From assembly GCA_963921425.1 (NCBI GenBank), contig OY992834.1, forward strand, positions 62,001-126,000: a stretch of DNA of 64,000 bases, in the 5' to 3' direction. Below, piece by piece: positions 24,250 to 47,000 of the stretch (positions within the stretch are counted from its first letter, which is position 1; every line of letters starts with the position of its first letter). Origin of the DNA: Dryas octopetala (Eukaryota; Streptophyta; Magnoliopsida; Rosales; Rosaceae). The position numbers were made by a program, and so were the translations under genes. Below the pieces are notes generated by a model. That model saw only the letters and a list, made by a program, of their open reading frames with translations, had not been told where the DNA came from and made no database searches.

Positions 24250-25677
24250 TGTGCTGCTTGTGCAAGTTGTAGTGAAAGGAAATTTCCGATTTCAAAAAAA
24301 TTTTAAAATTTTTTAAATTTCGGCAAAAATTAAATGAAAACGAACGAAAATTACTATCAAAATATAAAAATTTTTAATGAAACTTTATCGTATGTTTATT
24401 TAACATATTATCTACTAAATTGATAAAAAATATTGAAGAAGTCAAATTATATAGTATATTTCATGTGATATAAGGTGAATATAATGCGCGCTAGAACAAA
24501 AACTGTTAAATAAAATTAGTATAATGAATAAACAAAATTAGTATATTCTTTATACTGTATAATTTAATTATATACTAAAATCTAAACCCTAATATTCTAT
24601 ATATTCTATATATCCTAATACTTTTTATACTTTATAATCTATATATTAAACTCTATATAATCTATATTATTTAAGATATTAGGTTTTAGGCCGTTTAGGA
24701 TACTTTTAAGGTTTAAAATAACTAAACGAAATCTCAAAACTTTTTTTTTCTTTCCAATTGCCGAAAGGCCCCAAACCCCCCCTTTTTTTTTTTTCTTTAC
24801 TTACTTTTTTTCCTCGTGCCTCTCTCTTCTGTCTTTTTTTTTTTTGAATCTTTCCTTCCTTTTTTCCTGTGCTTCTCACCTAGCCAAGTTTTGTCTTCAC
24901 TAAGTGTAACAACCCAAATTTGGGCTTTTGGTAATTTTGTTATTTAAATTTTTCAAATTTGTTTTAAGGTTTGTTTAAAGGAATTAGAAATTTCTTTAAA
25001 TTTATTTTAACTAACTTAGACCTTTGGTTGTGGTTCTAGAGCTTAGTTGTGTGAAAATGAATTTTAGAAAATGAAAATTCAAGAATTTGGCAATGATTAT
25101 TTTTAAAAAAATTTAATTATAAGAGTATGATTTTTTATAATTTTTTTGAAAGAAATTTGATTATTTTGAGGTTATAGGAAATTAGTACTCATCAATACGA
25201 GTCCGTAGAATTTTTCGGTGAATTATTTGGAGTCTCCAGCTATTTTTAGTGAATTTCTGAAGTTAGAAAAAATAGAAAATATGAAAATTTTGGTACATTT
25301 CGCCGAAATTTCGACGAAATCTTCCCGACAAATTATTAAATATGTATTTCGATTTCGGAACCCTAAAAAAACGAAATTTAATACCTTAGTAGTAGTATGG
25401 CCAAACAGGGCATTCTGTTTGGATACTCGGTTAGCCAATTAATCAAGCTTAAATGCTTCAGAACAAAACTTACTTATTCTTGAAATGCTACCTGTGTGGT
25501 ATCGCTAGGGAGAGAGAAAGAGAGAAAAGGAAAGAGAAAAAGAGAGAAGAGAGATATAGAGATAAAAGAGATGATGGGGATACCACCTATTGGTATCCCC
25601 GGGGCAGGTAAGTTTTACTCAATACTTAATAGCCATTTTGCCTCTTCGACTATAGCTTACCCGATTTGTTAAATTGC
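24250..25677. other. repeat-rich intergenic DNA
   Basis: No gene is seen. At 24905 the sequence TGTAACAACCCAAATTTGGG resembles the start of a plant Gypsy-type LTR. The block 25185-25285 (GAGTCCGTAGAATTTTTCGG, GCTATTTTTAG) is a diverged relative of a segment found three times in the Mutator-like element at 26787-28086. A GA-rich stretch lies at 25508-25570. Confidence 0.4.
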
Positions 25678-25965
25678 GGGTCCATTTGGCATTACTTTTA
25701 GAACTGTTAAAAACGCTTTTATATTAGTAAAAGCGTTTTTTGTAGCGTTTGCAAAAAAATAAATAAAAATACTTATGGATTATAAAAGCGTTTTTAAAAA
25801 AAATTTTAAGAAGTGCTTCTAAGTATTTTACAGGTACTTCCTTAGGAAACACTTTCAAATACTTTTACATGAACTACTTAAAATTTTTATAAATATTTGT
25901 ATGTACTTCTTAGTAAAAGTGCTTATAATAAAAGCACTTCCTAAAAGTAGTGCCAAATAAGGCCC
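25678..25965. mobile_element. hAT-like MITE
   Basis: Ends GGGTCCATTTGGCATTACTT and (reverse complement) GGGCCTTATTTGGCACTACT form inverted repeats that continue as AAAAGCGTTTTT / AAAGTGCTT motifs. The start is of the common GGGCC-TTTGGCA type. No 8-bp target duplication could be confirmed. It is related to the copy at 50704-50937. Confidence 0.55.
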
Positions 25966-26077
25966 ACTTCATATTTAAAAAGTTGGTTAATTTTCTCCTT
26001 AATTTTTTACAAATATGTCAATGTGGCTCATTGTATTAATTTATTAACATTTCATCTATATTTTCACTAAATAAAAA

Positions 26078-26662
26078 AAATATATATTTCTACTCAAACA
26101 CATATCAAATGTCATATGGATAAAAGTAAAGTGGACTATTCATGCTCAAAGTTAAGATAAAATAACTATCATGTCTAAAATAAAATAAAATTTGAAAAAA
26201 AAAATATCAATAATCATTTGTTTTTTAACTTATTTGCACATATATCTCTACTTAGTCTCACTTTACCTCTTTAAAGTTTATTGTCTCAATTTATCCTTTG
26301 TAAGTTTTTTATGTGTGTTGCATAACCCAAATTGTCAAGTTCGTCAATTTCACCATCAATTTATCCTCTGCCACGTAGATGTTATGTCAACAATTCAAAC
26401 AGTGGAATGAATGGACTTGATGGTTTTGGATTATGTAAAATACACGGGAAACTTGTAGGGGTAAATTGAGACAATAAACTTTAAAGTGGTGAAGTAAACA
26501 AAACTATAATTTTAGAAGATAAATATGTAAATAAGCCTTTTATTTTTTATTTTTTATGTTTTTATTTTTATTTTAGGTATAATAGTTAATTATACTTTAA
26601 GTTTGAGCATGAATTGTCTAAATTTACTTTCACACGCATGTAATGAAATCTATATTTAGAAA
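26078..26662. mobile_element. fold-back (long inverted repeat) element, about 0.58 kb
   Basis: Two arms of roughly 230-250 bp pair around a centre near 26370. Matching blocks are TTCATGCTCAAA (26139 against its complement near 26600), AACTATCATG/AATTAACTATTAT, and CTTTAAAGTTTATTGTCTCA (26271 against its complement near 26480). The arms are imperfect and the exact ends and target duplication are not clear. No coding capacity. Confidence 0.6.
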
Positions 26663-26786
26663 AATTATGGCTGGAATCTTAACAAATTTTACCTTCAAAT
26701 TTGTAACATACAAGCTATAAAGAGTAGCAGTGAATTATTGAGAAGATTTTGAAACAGCAGCGGCAGGCTTTTCTAAAAAAAAATTA

Positions 26787-28086
26787 GGGTTAAATACATT
26801 TTTGGTCCACAAACTTTGGGCGGTTTCTCAATTTGGTCCACAAATTTTAAAACGTGACAAAAATAACCCCGAATTATCCAATTTGTGTCAATTCAGGATC
26901 TTCCGTCCAAATATCTAACAGAGGCTGACGTGGCCGTTAAATGCTGACGTGGTGCGCTAAATGTGCACCACGTGTCACCTATTTTATTTTATTTTCAGAT
27001 TTTTTCTATTTTTCTATTTTTATAAACTTTAAAAATTAATTAAAAATAGCTCCGGACTCATAAAAATACACGAAACATTCCTACGAACTCATCTTAACTA
27101 GTACTAATTTAATATTGGGTCAAACTACCAATTTTCCCTCTTAGTGTTTTTCAGAAAATTTGGGAAGTCTAAATTTATTTCTAAAAAATAAAAATACTCT
27201 AGACTCTTTGGAAATTCATAGAATAATCTCCCGAGCTCCAAAAAATACGAGGTTTGCACCGTTGGTCTTCTAAAAACTAATACTACCGTTCTCATGAACA
27301 CTTGCTACCCAAAAGAACTCTCGGTCTTAGAGGAAAATAAATTTCCCTTTATAAAATAAATTTTTTATTTTAATTTTTTAGAAATAAATTTGGACTTTCC
27401 AAATTTTCTAGAAACTCTCAGAGGGTAAATTGGTAATTTGACCCCATAATAAATTAGTACTAGTCAAGACGAGTTCGTAGGAATTTTTCGTATATATTTC
27501 TGAGTTCATAGCTATTTTTAATTAATTTTCAAAGTTTATAAAAATAGAAAAATAGAAAAATAGAAAAAATCTGAAAATTAAATAAAAGAGATGACATGTG
27601 CTGCAGATCCAGCACCCCACGTGTAGAGTCTAGAGTATTTTAATTTTCTAGCGCGCACACGGGAGATTATCCTATGAATCTCCAAAGAGTCTAGAGTATT
27701 TTAATTTTTTTAGAAATAAATTTGGACTTTCCAAATTTTCTGGAAACACTTAGAGGGCAAATTTTTAGTTTGACCCAATATTAAATTAGTACTAGTCAAG
27801 ATGAGTTCGTAGGAATTTTTCATGTATTTTTATGAGTCCGGAGCTATTTTTAATTAATTTTTAAAGTTTATAAAAATAGAAAAATAGAAAAAATTCGAAA
27901 ATAAAATAAAAGAGGTGACACGTGGCGCACATCCAGTATGCCATGTCAGCCTCCGTTATATATTTGGACGGAAGATTTTAAATTGACACAAATTGGATAA
28001 TTCGAGGTTATTTTTATCACGTTTTAAAATTAGTAGACCAAATTAAAAACTGCTCAAAGTTTGTGGACTAAAAATGTATTTAACCC
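26787..28086. mobile_element. non-autonomous Mutator-like element, 1300 bp
   Basis: Terminal inverted repeats start GGGTTAAATACATTTTTGG and extend for several hundred bases. Perfect 9-bp target duplications AAAAAATTA lie at 26778-26786 and 28087-28095. The interior has no transposase. An extra copy of the subterminal block (AGAAATAAATTTGGACTTTC through ATAGAAAAATAGAAAAA) occurs at about 27380-27590, in direct orientation to the right arm (27710-27900) and inverted to the left arm. Confidence 0.9.
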
Positions 28087-28099
28087 AAAAAATTATCTG

Positions 28100-30420
28100 A
28101 GATCCTAATAGTTTCACATGCTCACCTTGATGAAGGTTAGTTCGGCACACCTAGTCTCCTCCCTCAAAGAGATAGATAAGCGTTTGCTAGATTCAAGAAA
28201 AGAAGTGGTCCATGGATTAATGAGTAGAGGAGCAGTAGTCCCACAAATACAATGATACAAAACCCCAAAAGTAGGAAAAGCTTGGGACCCCACTTTCATT
28301 GGTTCCTCTGTGATCTGTCAGTCCACGGACCCCACGACCACGTCGAATGTCACCTGCGTTCCGGCAACAAACCGGTATCTTTCCTAGTGGTTTACCGGCT
28401 ATATCAGGTTTCAGTAGGGGGTTTGGGCCTTCTGGGGCCGGTCTCAATCCAGCCCATCACGTGTAGTTGCTGTCAGGTAAAGGGGTGGCAGTGGGTGGGT
28501 GAGGAGACAAATGATAAGGGCTTTCAGCTTTGAGAGATTTTTGCTTAACTACTCGTTGTTGAAGGCTGGCAAGACAAGATGGAGATGGACACCGTCAACT
28601 TTTACCAACAAGAAAAAAAAATATGTGGGCACTCTCCTGCTTTTTTACTCCTTCTCATCTTGATATGAACTCATGGACTCCCTTTCTTGAAAGAAAAACT
28701 GAATCCCACCACTAGAGCATATAGTATTAATGTAATATGTAGATGTTGATAAAATATTTAGACGCATATTATTTGATGTTATATCACTTTGATAAGCTGA
28801 CCCTTAGTTCAACAATTTGTCCAAAAAGTGTTTGGTTGGAGAAGATTCAAATGAGAAGAAATCCTATCTACTTTATTCACCGATCTTTTTCTATATTTTT
28901 ATCATTTTGTAGTGTAGTTTTATAATTGGAATTGTTTATTTTTTAGACAATCTTTTAAAGATCATATTTGTAAAAATCAACTAAATCAGAAATCGTTTGG
29001 TTATGTAACTGTGATCAAATAAACAAATAATTTTGGTATTAACTAGATTTATCGTCTATTTATTAACAATTGTTACGTGACTATATAATTTCCGATTTAG
29101 TTTATTTTTTGTAAAGATAAACTTTTAAAAGTGATCTAAATAATTAACAGTTTCGATCATAAAAAAATTGTAGGATGAAAAAAATAGAAGAGACGATCGA
29201 TGGATAAAATATAAAGCATTCCCCTCAAATAAGTACCAAATGACATTCAAAACTTAAGTTAAAAGTTTATTGAGATTGTGACAAATAGGAAGTATGTTAA
29301 AATTGTGAAGTAACTAAAAGTCTAAAACGATTATACACATGCAATAGTGAGATAAGAGCTATGAAAAGGGATGAATAATAGAGTGGCATACTTATAATTT
29401 GCAATCACAAAATTACAGTCAATTTGGAATCACAAAAGTACAATAATTTGTAATCACATTCACCATAATTTTGTTAGTACTTTTCATAAGTGTTAGTTAC
29501 TGTTCAATAATTTCAATCATTTAAGTAACCAAAAAAAGAGAACTCATTAAGCACTCGATCCTATAAAACACGCCCCTGATTTTATAACGTGGGTCGACTT
29601 ATAATTTTAAAAAACTAAACGAACCTTTTTAATATCAAGTAAATTAAGCGAATTATTTTATCAAAGTAAGCTCCAAAGTGACTTATTAATTATTTACAGT
29701 AAAACATAGAAAAATGGGTGCAAAAGTTCAATTTAGAAGCATGTTCTTAGCCCAAAAAAAAACAACTAGGAGCATCAAAAGTGCAGCTCTTATTAAATTA
29801 CAATACAAGACCATTTTTGTAAGAATTTAGAATGTTACACGAAATTAATAAATTTTATTTGATTTTGAAGATTGATATAGATTTCCAATTAGTGATATTT
29901 TTGAGAAGTCGAAAGTTTGAACTCCTGCTGCCTAAATAAAAAGCACCAACTCTTATCAAAAGTTTTTAATACCAACTAATGTCACGTCTAACTTATTATA
30001 AATAAATGAGTAACACAATAAATTCAAATATGAACAAATAAAATATTTATATTTTAGATGAAAATCTAGAAAATAAAAATAATAGTTAGTTTTTTAGTAT
30101 ATATTTCTTTCCTAATTTATAATCCTGAAGGATTCGGTGACCACAAGGGATTTGAAGTCAGAAATAAATAATGTCATGTGTTGCCAACTACTGAACTTTG
30201 ATGTGTCCCAAGTCCAAACCCATGCAAACACAATTCTGCCAATTAAGCACATAGACAATATAGTAAAAATTCCCATATGGTTACATTTACAATTTTACAC
30301 GGAGGGGTACACAGTACAATCTCTCAAAGTCGACTGGAACTTGGCAAACTCACTCTTACACATTGACAAAACCACTTGAGAGTTTCTTAAAAAAAAAAAG
30401 GAACCACTTGAGAGTTCTGC
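28100..30420. other. intergenic DNA before the GRF gene
   Basis: No gene with recognisable similarity. A GC-richer patch at 28300-28500 has open frames without domains. An imperfect inverted repeat of about 350 bp is centred near 29030 (see separate entry). Short repeats of CAATTTGNAATCACAAAA occur at 29398-29455. The final part probably includes the GRF promoter. Confidence 0.4.
28862..29216. repeat. MITE-like imperfect inverted repeat
   Basis: The left part (TTTATTCACCGATCTTTTTC, then CAACTAAATCAGAAATCG) pairs with the right part (GAAGAGACGATCGATGGATA and CCGATTTAGTTTATTTTT). There is no coding capacity and no clear target duplication. Confidence 0.45.
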
Positions 30421-30748
30421 GTTCAGAGAGTTCAGAGTCTTCAGACAGCACCACTTTTCAATTTTAATGAAGCTTAGTTAATAACTAAACTTACCCCAAT
30501 AATAAGCAAACTTAATATGCCTCCCCCAATAAAATGAGACCAAACCTTGGTCCTTGGGGTTATTCCACACACTACACAGACACTGCCTCCCTTTCTCAAC
30601 ACAAACGCACAGAACACAGCGAGAGTAACCCAACATGCTAGAGACCCTGGCTGATCTATGCCCCATGTTTTTCTCTGTCGTTTGTAATGTTTGAGCTTCT
30701 GGGTCTTGTGGACAAGTGTTATAGAGAGAAGAGTGGTTGGTGGTGAAG

Positions 30749-35184
<4,436 letters not shown>

Positions 35185-35189
35185 GAGAA

Positions 35190-36270
35190 TCATGCTGTTA
35201 CGAATTCCATAGACAAATCATGAAAGGCTTGGGGAAGTACTAGCATGTGGTTTGAGAGTGCTTGAAGAATCACTTTGCAAATTTTTCGTCTTTCTCGAAG
35301 CTTTGTGGTTGTGGGTTTATGGATAGCTATATGTTTAAAAGTACATTTGCAAACTCAAGTTTTAGGTCTGAATAAATTAAAGACCGTGACAAGTATTTAG
35401 GATATCCTGAACATTTTGGTTCTCTTAAATGAAAGAGCAACATTCTTTGGACTTGGCTTTGATTTATTGATATTGAATAACGTTGTGGTACCAAGTACTA
35501 AGTACTAGCCTCTTGGAATAAGGAGATAGATGGTGCCAAGTGCTCACTGGTGATTTCGATTAAGGCCTCGTCCTTCGAAGTTGTATGCCTGGATGCTTCT
35601 GCTTACTAGTGTGAGCTTGTAAATTGGTGTTCCAAATTGGTGTAACCTTCATAAAATTATTGTGACGACCCAAAACTTCAATTTAACATGATGCCCGGAT
35701 AAAAAAATCTCCAAGCACACTGCTATGCTATTCCTTTTTTTGTTTTGTTTTTGTTTTATAAATTTTGCATATTTTTATTACTTTAACATGATATTGTTAA
35801 CCAATGGCCAAATTAAAAAAAAAAAAAAAACATGATATTGTCAACCAAAAATAAAAGTGGTAGACATGATATTGTGGAACCTATCCATAATCCGTGTGAG
35901 AGAGTAAAAACAAAGAAAAGAAAGAAAGAGTCGAGTCCTTACTCCCGAGTCCTATAACATCATCCATCCATTATGAATGATGTATCTTGTTCAAGGCTTG
36001 TAGCATAAATTATAATTATGAGATAAAATTTGAAAATACAAAAAAAATAAGTGAGTTGTGGGTAGTTTGAGGAAAAAGAGAAGATTTCTCAGTAACAAAT
36101 AACAATTAACAAAGAAAAGAAAAATAGGGAGTATGGCCAAAAAAAAAGAAAAAATAGGGAGGTTCCTTCCTCCTCACTGAGTGACAGAGTTCCCAGTTAA
36201 AGGGAAGGTTTAGATCCGAATGGGAAATTAGGAAGGAAGCTCAATTAGGAATAGGCCTGAAAGAAAGAAT
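35190..36270. other. GRF 3' UTR and GTG1-type 5' flank
   Basis: No other gene is seen. Short poly-A tracts lie near 35815-35830, next to two copies of CATGATATTGTCAACC-like sequence (35790 and 35831). The last part is the promoter and leader of the next gene. Confidence 0.45.
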
Positions 36271-36275
36271 TAAGA

Positions 36276-41886
<5,611 letters not shown>

Positions 41887-41889
41887 TGT

Positions 41890-43620
41890 AATTTAATGCC
41901 AAGTATGTAACTACTTTATGTTTTCAATTGCAAAAAGAATATTGGTGTATAGCAGAATTCATTGTTACGTTGAGTGCTTGAACCATCAATCTGTTGGCCC
42001 TAGTTCACATACATGCAGAACAGGAAGCTTGTACAACGTTTGTTAGAGTTACAGGTGGGTATGATTTTAATATCTGAGGACCTACATTCTATACATACAT
42101 ACATATACTGTCATATAGTCTGATTGTTAATCGGATCATTGATTAGAAGAAATCATGTCTGATTGACAGTCTGATAACATACATGTTACTGTATTGACAA
42201 AAAAACATTTGGATCAATTATGGATGGTTCATATATACATATATATATTTTCAATTATGGGCTTTCTTCTGTTTTCTCCATTTAGGATAATGAATTCTTG
42301 CAGGTTTGAAAAATATCTTGGAGCTACCAATCAAAGGATGAGAAGATACTGGAGTTCCCATGGTGAGGATTGCATCCAAGAAAAGTTGGGCAAAATTTTA
42401 GGATTCTTTTTTCTTTTGTATATGAAAGAGCAACAATGGCCAACAGCATTGATCAATAATACTGTGTAATAGTTGATTTTGACAATTCATTAATGAGAAT
42501 AACTACAGTAATTACATATGATGAATTTTCATTTTCAATGGAGATTCCGAGTTCGATGGTGTTGTTAAGTTTGCTTTACAGTGATTGTAATGGTGGCAAT
42601 CGTGGGCAACTGGTGGGCAACTGGTGATACTGGCTGCGACAGAAACTTGGCTTCAAATTCATCCATGGAAATTAGCTGTGGTGGCATTGTGACAGCGCGG
42701 CCAGGATGGACAGGTGTAATGTTGACGGTGGGGATTGTTTTCCACGGAGGCCTTGTAGGTAGTGTTAAATCTGCAAGACTGCAAATCATAAGTTGCTTCC
42801 CAAGTATAGTTTGCTACTTTGCTTGTTTGCATATTGTTTGCTTGCATATTGTTTGCCTGTACGGATTCTCTTCTACGCTTCTACGCTTCTACGCTTCTAC
42901 CCTTCCCTCTAAACTCAAGGCCCCGGTGATAGTTTTAACTTTTAAAACAATGTAATTCTTATCCAGAATATATTTTAGTTTTTCGACAAATAAATAGTAT
43001 ATATTTTAGTTTTTTTGGCCTCGGCCCAATTTAAAAAAAAAAAAAATAGCAACAACATGGGCAATTCCCAGTTGTTTTCCGTGTTGATTGTATTTGTGAG
43101 ACACACGCCACATGTGTGCAAGATCGAAGGAAATTCTCCTCTCCACTCTCCGCACGTGCGAAGCGAAGCTGACGCACAAATGATTAAACCATAAAACAAT
43201 AAACCTGATGTTAAATTGTTAATTGCTAAAACAAAATAAAATCGAAATAAAAAGGAAAGCAGGCCCTAAATAATAAATATGGAAGACCAGCGTTAAAATT
43301 CCAAATCTACAAAACTTTACTCATGTACTCTTTTTCCGTAGAAAATTGTTGCATAGTTTTAAGCTGCTAAACATGGAGATGGATTCCACTACAGGAATTT
43401 TTTCCCCCAGATCAGAGAGAATGAGAAAGTGAGAAATATAAATAATATATATATAATTATATTAAATATAAAATTATTGTCGTTAAATCAGATCCTCTGT
43501 GGTGTAATATAGTAGGTTCATGTGGCTCTTGTCTCAGAGATTTTGATGTTGGATACCATTAGCTGGGAAAGTTAGGGCTTTTAATTGAATTCAATTGAAT
43601 CTCTGAGATATCTGCTATTT
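41890..43620. other. GTG1-type 3' UTR and intergenic DNA
   Basis: The first 600 bases are probably 3' UTR, possibly spliced (candidate acceptor TTCTTGCAG at about 42304). Small tandem repeats occur at 42820-42857 (TTTGCATATTG units) and 42873-42902 (CTTCTACG units, about four). A 74-codon minus-strand frame at 42565-42789 has no recognisable domain. Confidence 0.4.
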
Positions 43621-43639
43621 TAGAGAGAAAGGGACGGGT

Positions 43640-43787
43640 ACCTGCAATTGGAATACCGGAGTTTGGAGTTACGATCAGATTAGGGTTGCGATCGATTGTC
43701 TCGTGATGATGGTCTGCCGGAACTCGGAAGGAACGGGCAGTCGATGAGCTTTACAACGCCACGCAGATTGTTCTGAACCAGAGGCAC
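43640..43787 (+). other. 5' exon of the AIPP2-like gene with a stranded coding frame
   Basis: The exon ends at a clean donor (GGCAC|gtaatt). Its last 60 bases read RKERAVDELYNATQIVLNQR in frame with the following exon (ITSVLRGSHCMQGP), which looks like genuine family N-terminal sequence. In this frame the upstream codons are TGA TGA TGG, and no in-frame ATG is present. It is therefore treated as 5' UTR here, with translation starting at Met in the next exon. The upstream ATG pair at 43707 is in a different frame. Confidence 0.6.
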
Positions 43788-44083
43788 GTAATTTTTATCC
43801 AATTTGGTTCTTGCCCCCTTTCTCCTTTGGGGTTATCTGATTTTGATTTTGTTTACTCGCTAAATTAATTGCCACTTCTCTGTCTTATTCATGATAGGGT
43901 TGGTTTCATGGTTTGGGTTTTTGTGTCCTGAAGAAATTTGCTTTTTTTAATATATTTTTTTCAAGTTTTATTTTTGGGTTGGTTGCATCACTTTTGAATA
44001 TATTTGGTAATGCTGGAGATTGGAATTAATGTAATTTTGTTGTCCCCTTTTAGATCACATCAGTCTTGAGAGGAAGCCATTGC

Positions 44084-47000
44084 ATGCAAGGGCCTGCTGA
44101 TGAGACTGATCATGATATTCAGAAGAATATGGTGAGATAACAGGGTAATTCTCTTCTTTTTATTTATTTATTTTCAATTGTCTCTCCCTTATCATGCAAT
44201 AGCACGCTTTTTAAACAATATATTATGAGAAATAGGCAAATTAAACTTCTGGATTATTTTGTTGTTTCTTATTGACTATGAGGAACAAATTTTAGGGTCG
44301 TAAAAATTTCACTAGCCATTACCCGCTGATGCAGGAGCATCTCCTAGGGTTCCAAGACTTATTATTATTTTTTAGTAGCTTTTTAATTTTTATTTCCTAG
44401 CTGGATTTAGAGTCTAGTTTCCTTATTTCATTAGGTCTTTTAAGGTAATTTTACTTTATGTTTTCCTAGTTAGTTTAGGTTTATGTTTTTCCTAGTTATC
44501 TTAGGTTTATGTTTTCCCTATATAAACTTAAGGCTTAGGTTGTAATAGACAGTTTTTGGCATAATATTATTCAGAGATTTCTGATGTGAGAGCTTCTTTT
44601 GGGTTCCTAAACCCTAGAACGCATCTATCTACGTTCCAACTTTGATTCTATAGCTCTATTCTCCCTCTTTTCTACTGTTATTGTTGGATTTTCCTTTCCA
44701 CTGTGGTTTTTGCCCTATTACTATAGCTGGACAGCAGCCCTATGCTTCTGTCTTACATCACCCGCCAACTAGGAGTGTGGCTATAATGATGGGAGTTGGA
44801 TAAGTGACTAGAGAGTAGTTGTGAATTTAATGTTCTGAATCGCCAAATTACCAACATTCATGCAGATGTTTTGCACACTTTAGATATTTCAGTGAACATA
44901 AAGTTACCAAATTCTCACTCTTGTTCAATCTAGTTGTATTTTATAGGTTTAGAACAATAATTGAAAACGTAGGGCAAAAGCTTTGTGATATTCTCTTCTA
45001 CATAGATGATCATTTCTGGATTTTATAAACAGAGCTAGAATTTCTCTATACATTAATCTAAAAGTAGTTTTGACTTGTGAGAAGGAGATTGGCACTCTTA
45101 GGGCAATGCAGCTTCCTGCAATTGTAGTTATTTGTTGTCCTTCCTTTTGTTTAATAGTCGAATTATTCAAAATCATATGCATTCCTTAAAATAAGGTACC
45201 AAAAGTGAGAAATAAATTGGTGAAGACAAGACAAAGAGACATTGAAGAGGAGGGGGGTCATCTAAATGATGCAATGCTTTTCAGTTTTATTTTATTATTA
45301 ATACTAATTATGACTTGTAGAAAAAAGGTTAGTTAGCTATCAAAATGTGGAGATGGAGGAGGGTGTATTTCAAGTGCACTTGCAGGACATCAGTGATGAG
45401 CATTAACAACACAAAATAAATGTAACAAATTTTTTTACCTTAACATGAGTTCTCATATCATAATCTGGTTTAAGTCTATATACTATGGATTAAGTGCCAA
45501 CTTTCCTTTGATGTTAAATACCATGTTTTCTTTTATTGATTTCTTTCTTAAGCCCTTAAGCTGAGAGTCTTTATCTTGTTCATCAGAATTTTACGATTGC
45601 CATGCTTTGATATGGTCGGTGCAAAGTCAAGATTTGTCTGTACATCTTTCATTTGGTTATTTTTTTTTTCCTTTCCATTTCTCCATTGTTAATTGATGTA
45701 TTGTATTTATTAGGTTTCATCTCTATCTAGAAAAGAATTTGGTAAGCATTCTATGAGTCGGAAAGTTCATATGATAGACACGTCTGGGGCTTGTAACGTG
45801 TGCTCTGCTCCCTGTTCATCTTGTATGCATCTTAATAGAGCTCTTATGGGTTCAAAGGCTGAGGAATTTTCTGATGAAACCTGTCATGTTAATGCGGCTA
45901 GTCAGTATTCTATCAATGTGGGTGATACTTCATCTTCTTTCAAGAGCAAGGCAGGTGACTGTTTACAGCATACCACCAGTGAGACAAGTAACCTACTCAG
46001 TGTCAATTCAAGTCATGATTCTTTGTCTGAAAATGCTGAAAGCAAAGCGCCCTTCAGGTTTTCTGATACATCTGATGCGTTAGAAAGTGTTGAGATGCTT
46101 CCAAATAAGTATGAGGATTCTAAAGTTGTTGAAGCCCATGATGATAACATTTCATGTGTAAGTAGAGTCAATGATGCAAACCTAGCAGACAGTAACCATA
46201 ACAGGAATGTAGAAGGAAAAAGTTTACCTTGTAGTTCAGCTTCAGTTGGTAGTGTAGGTTTAGATAAATTTGGAAAGGCACACAAGTCAGGTTTGTTGGA
46301 GGGGCCTTTGAAAGATGTAGATGCTGGCAGTAGCATACCAAAGGTGCAAACTCATGCTCCTACTCTCGAATTGGTAACTCTTTCCTTAGATGCAATTTTT
46401 ACTTATTTAGAGAGAATCCTTCTTCTCATATGCAGGAAAAACTGCAAGAATGCTCTGGACATACGGATTCATCATTAACAAAGGAGAAAGCATCTGATAT
46501 TGTTGCTGGCCAGAAATTTGTTTCTTACAAAGGTTCAGAGTTCTCTACAAAAAACTGTCCACAGCCAGAAGTAGAGACCAATGATGATGGCCAAGACCAA
46601 AAAGATGAAGCTTTGAAATGTTCGGATCACGGTGAGCAAGATGCCAAGTCTAGTGAGTTGGTTGAAGTAGCTGACATGCATCCCGTGCAATCTGTTTCTG
46701 GGTATGACAGTGATGAATCAGACATTGTGGAGCATGATGTGAGTTTCTTTCCCCCACAAAATTTGTATGCATCACTCATCTGCACAAAAGCCTTGTCATT
46801 TGTGTTCATTGGACTTGCATTGGTGCTTTTTACCCCCTCAATTTTTTCTGGCTTCCCAGAAGTGTTTTTCTGTATGGTTTCAGCTAGAATGGTATTTTCT
46901 TGCTAGTTTTTAGTTTCAAAGGTTTTTAAATAACTAAATATTACCCTCTTGATTATGGTTCACTGAATTGTTGTTCCATCAACATGGTTGTTGTCCTTGC

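Noticed and set aside
24905-25440. Possible Gypsy LTR beginning TGTAACAACCC
   Set aside because: Only the first bases look LTR-like; no second LTR, primer-binding site or target duplication was found. Mentioned as intergenic content only.
42565-42789. A 74-codon minus-strand frame with a Pro/Thr-rich protein-like look
   Set aside because: No recognisable domain, and no exon partners or splice sites were found. It is probably chance or decayed repeat.
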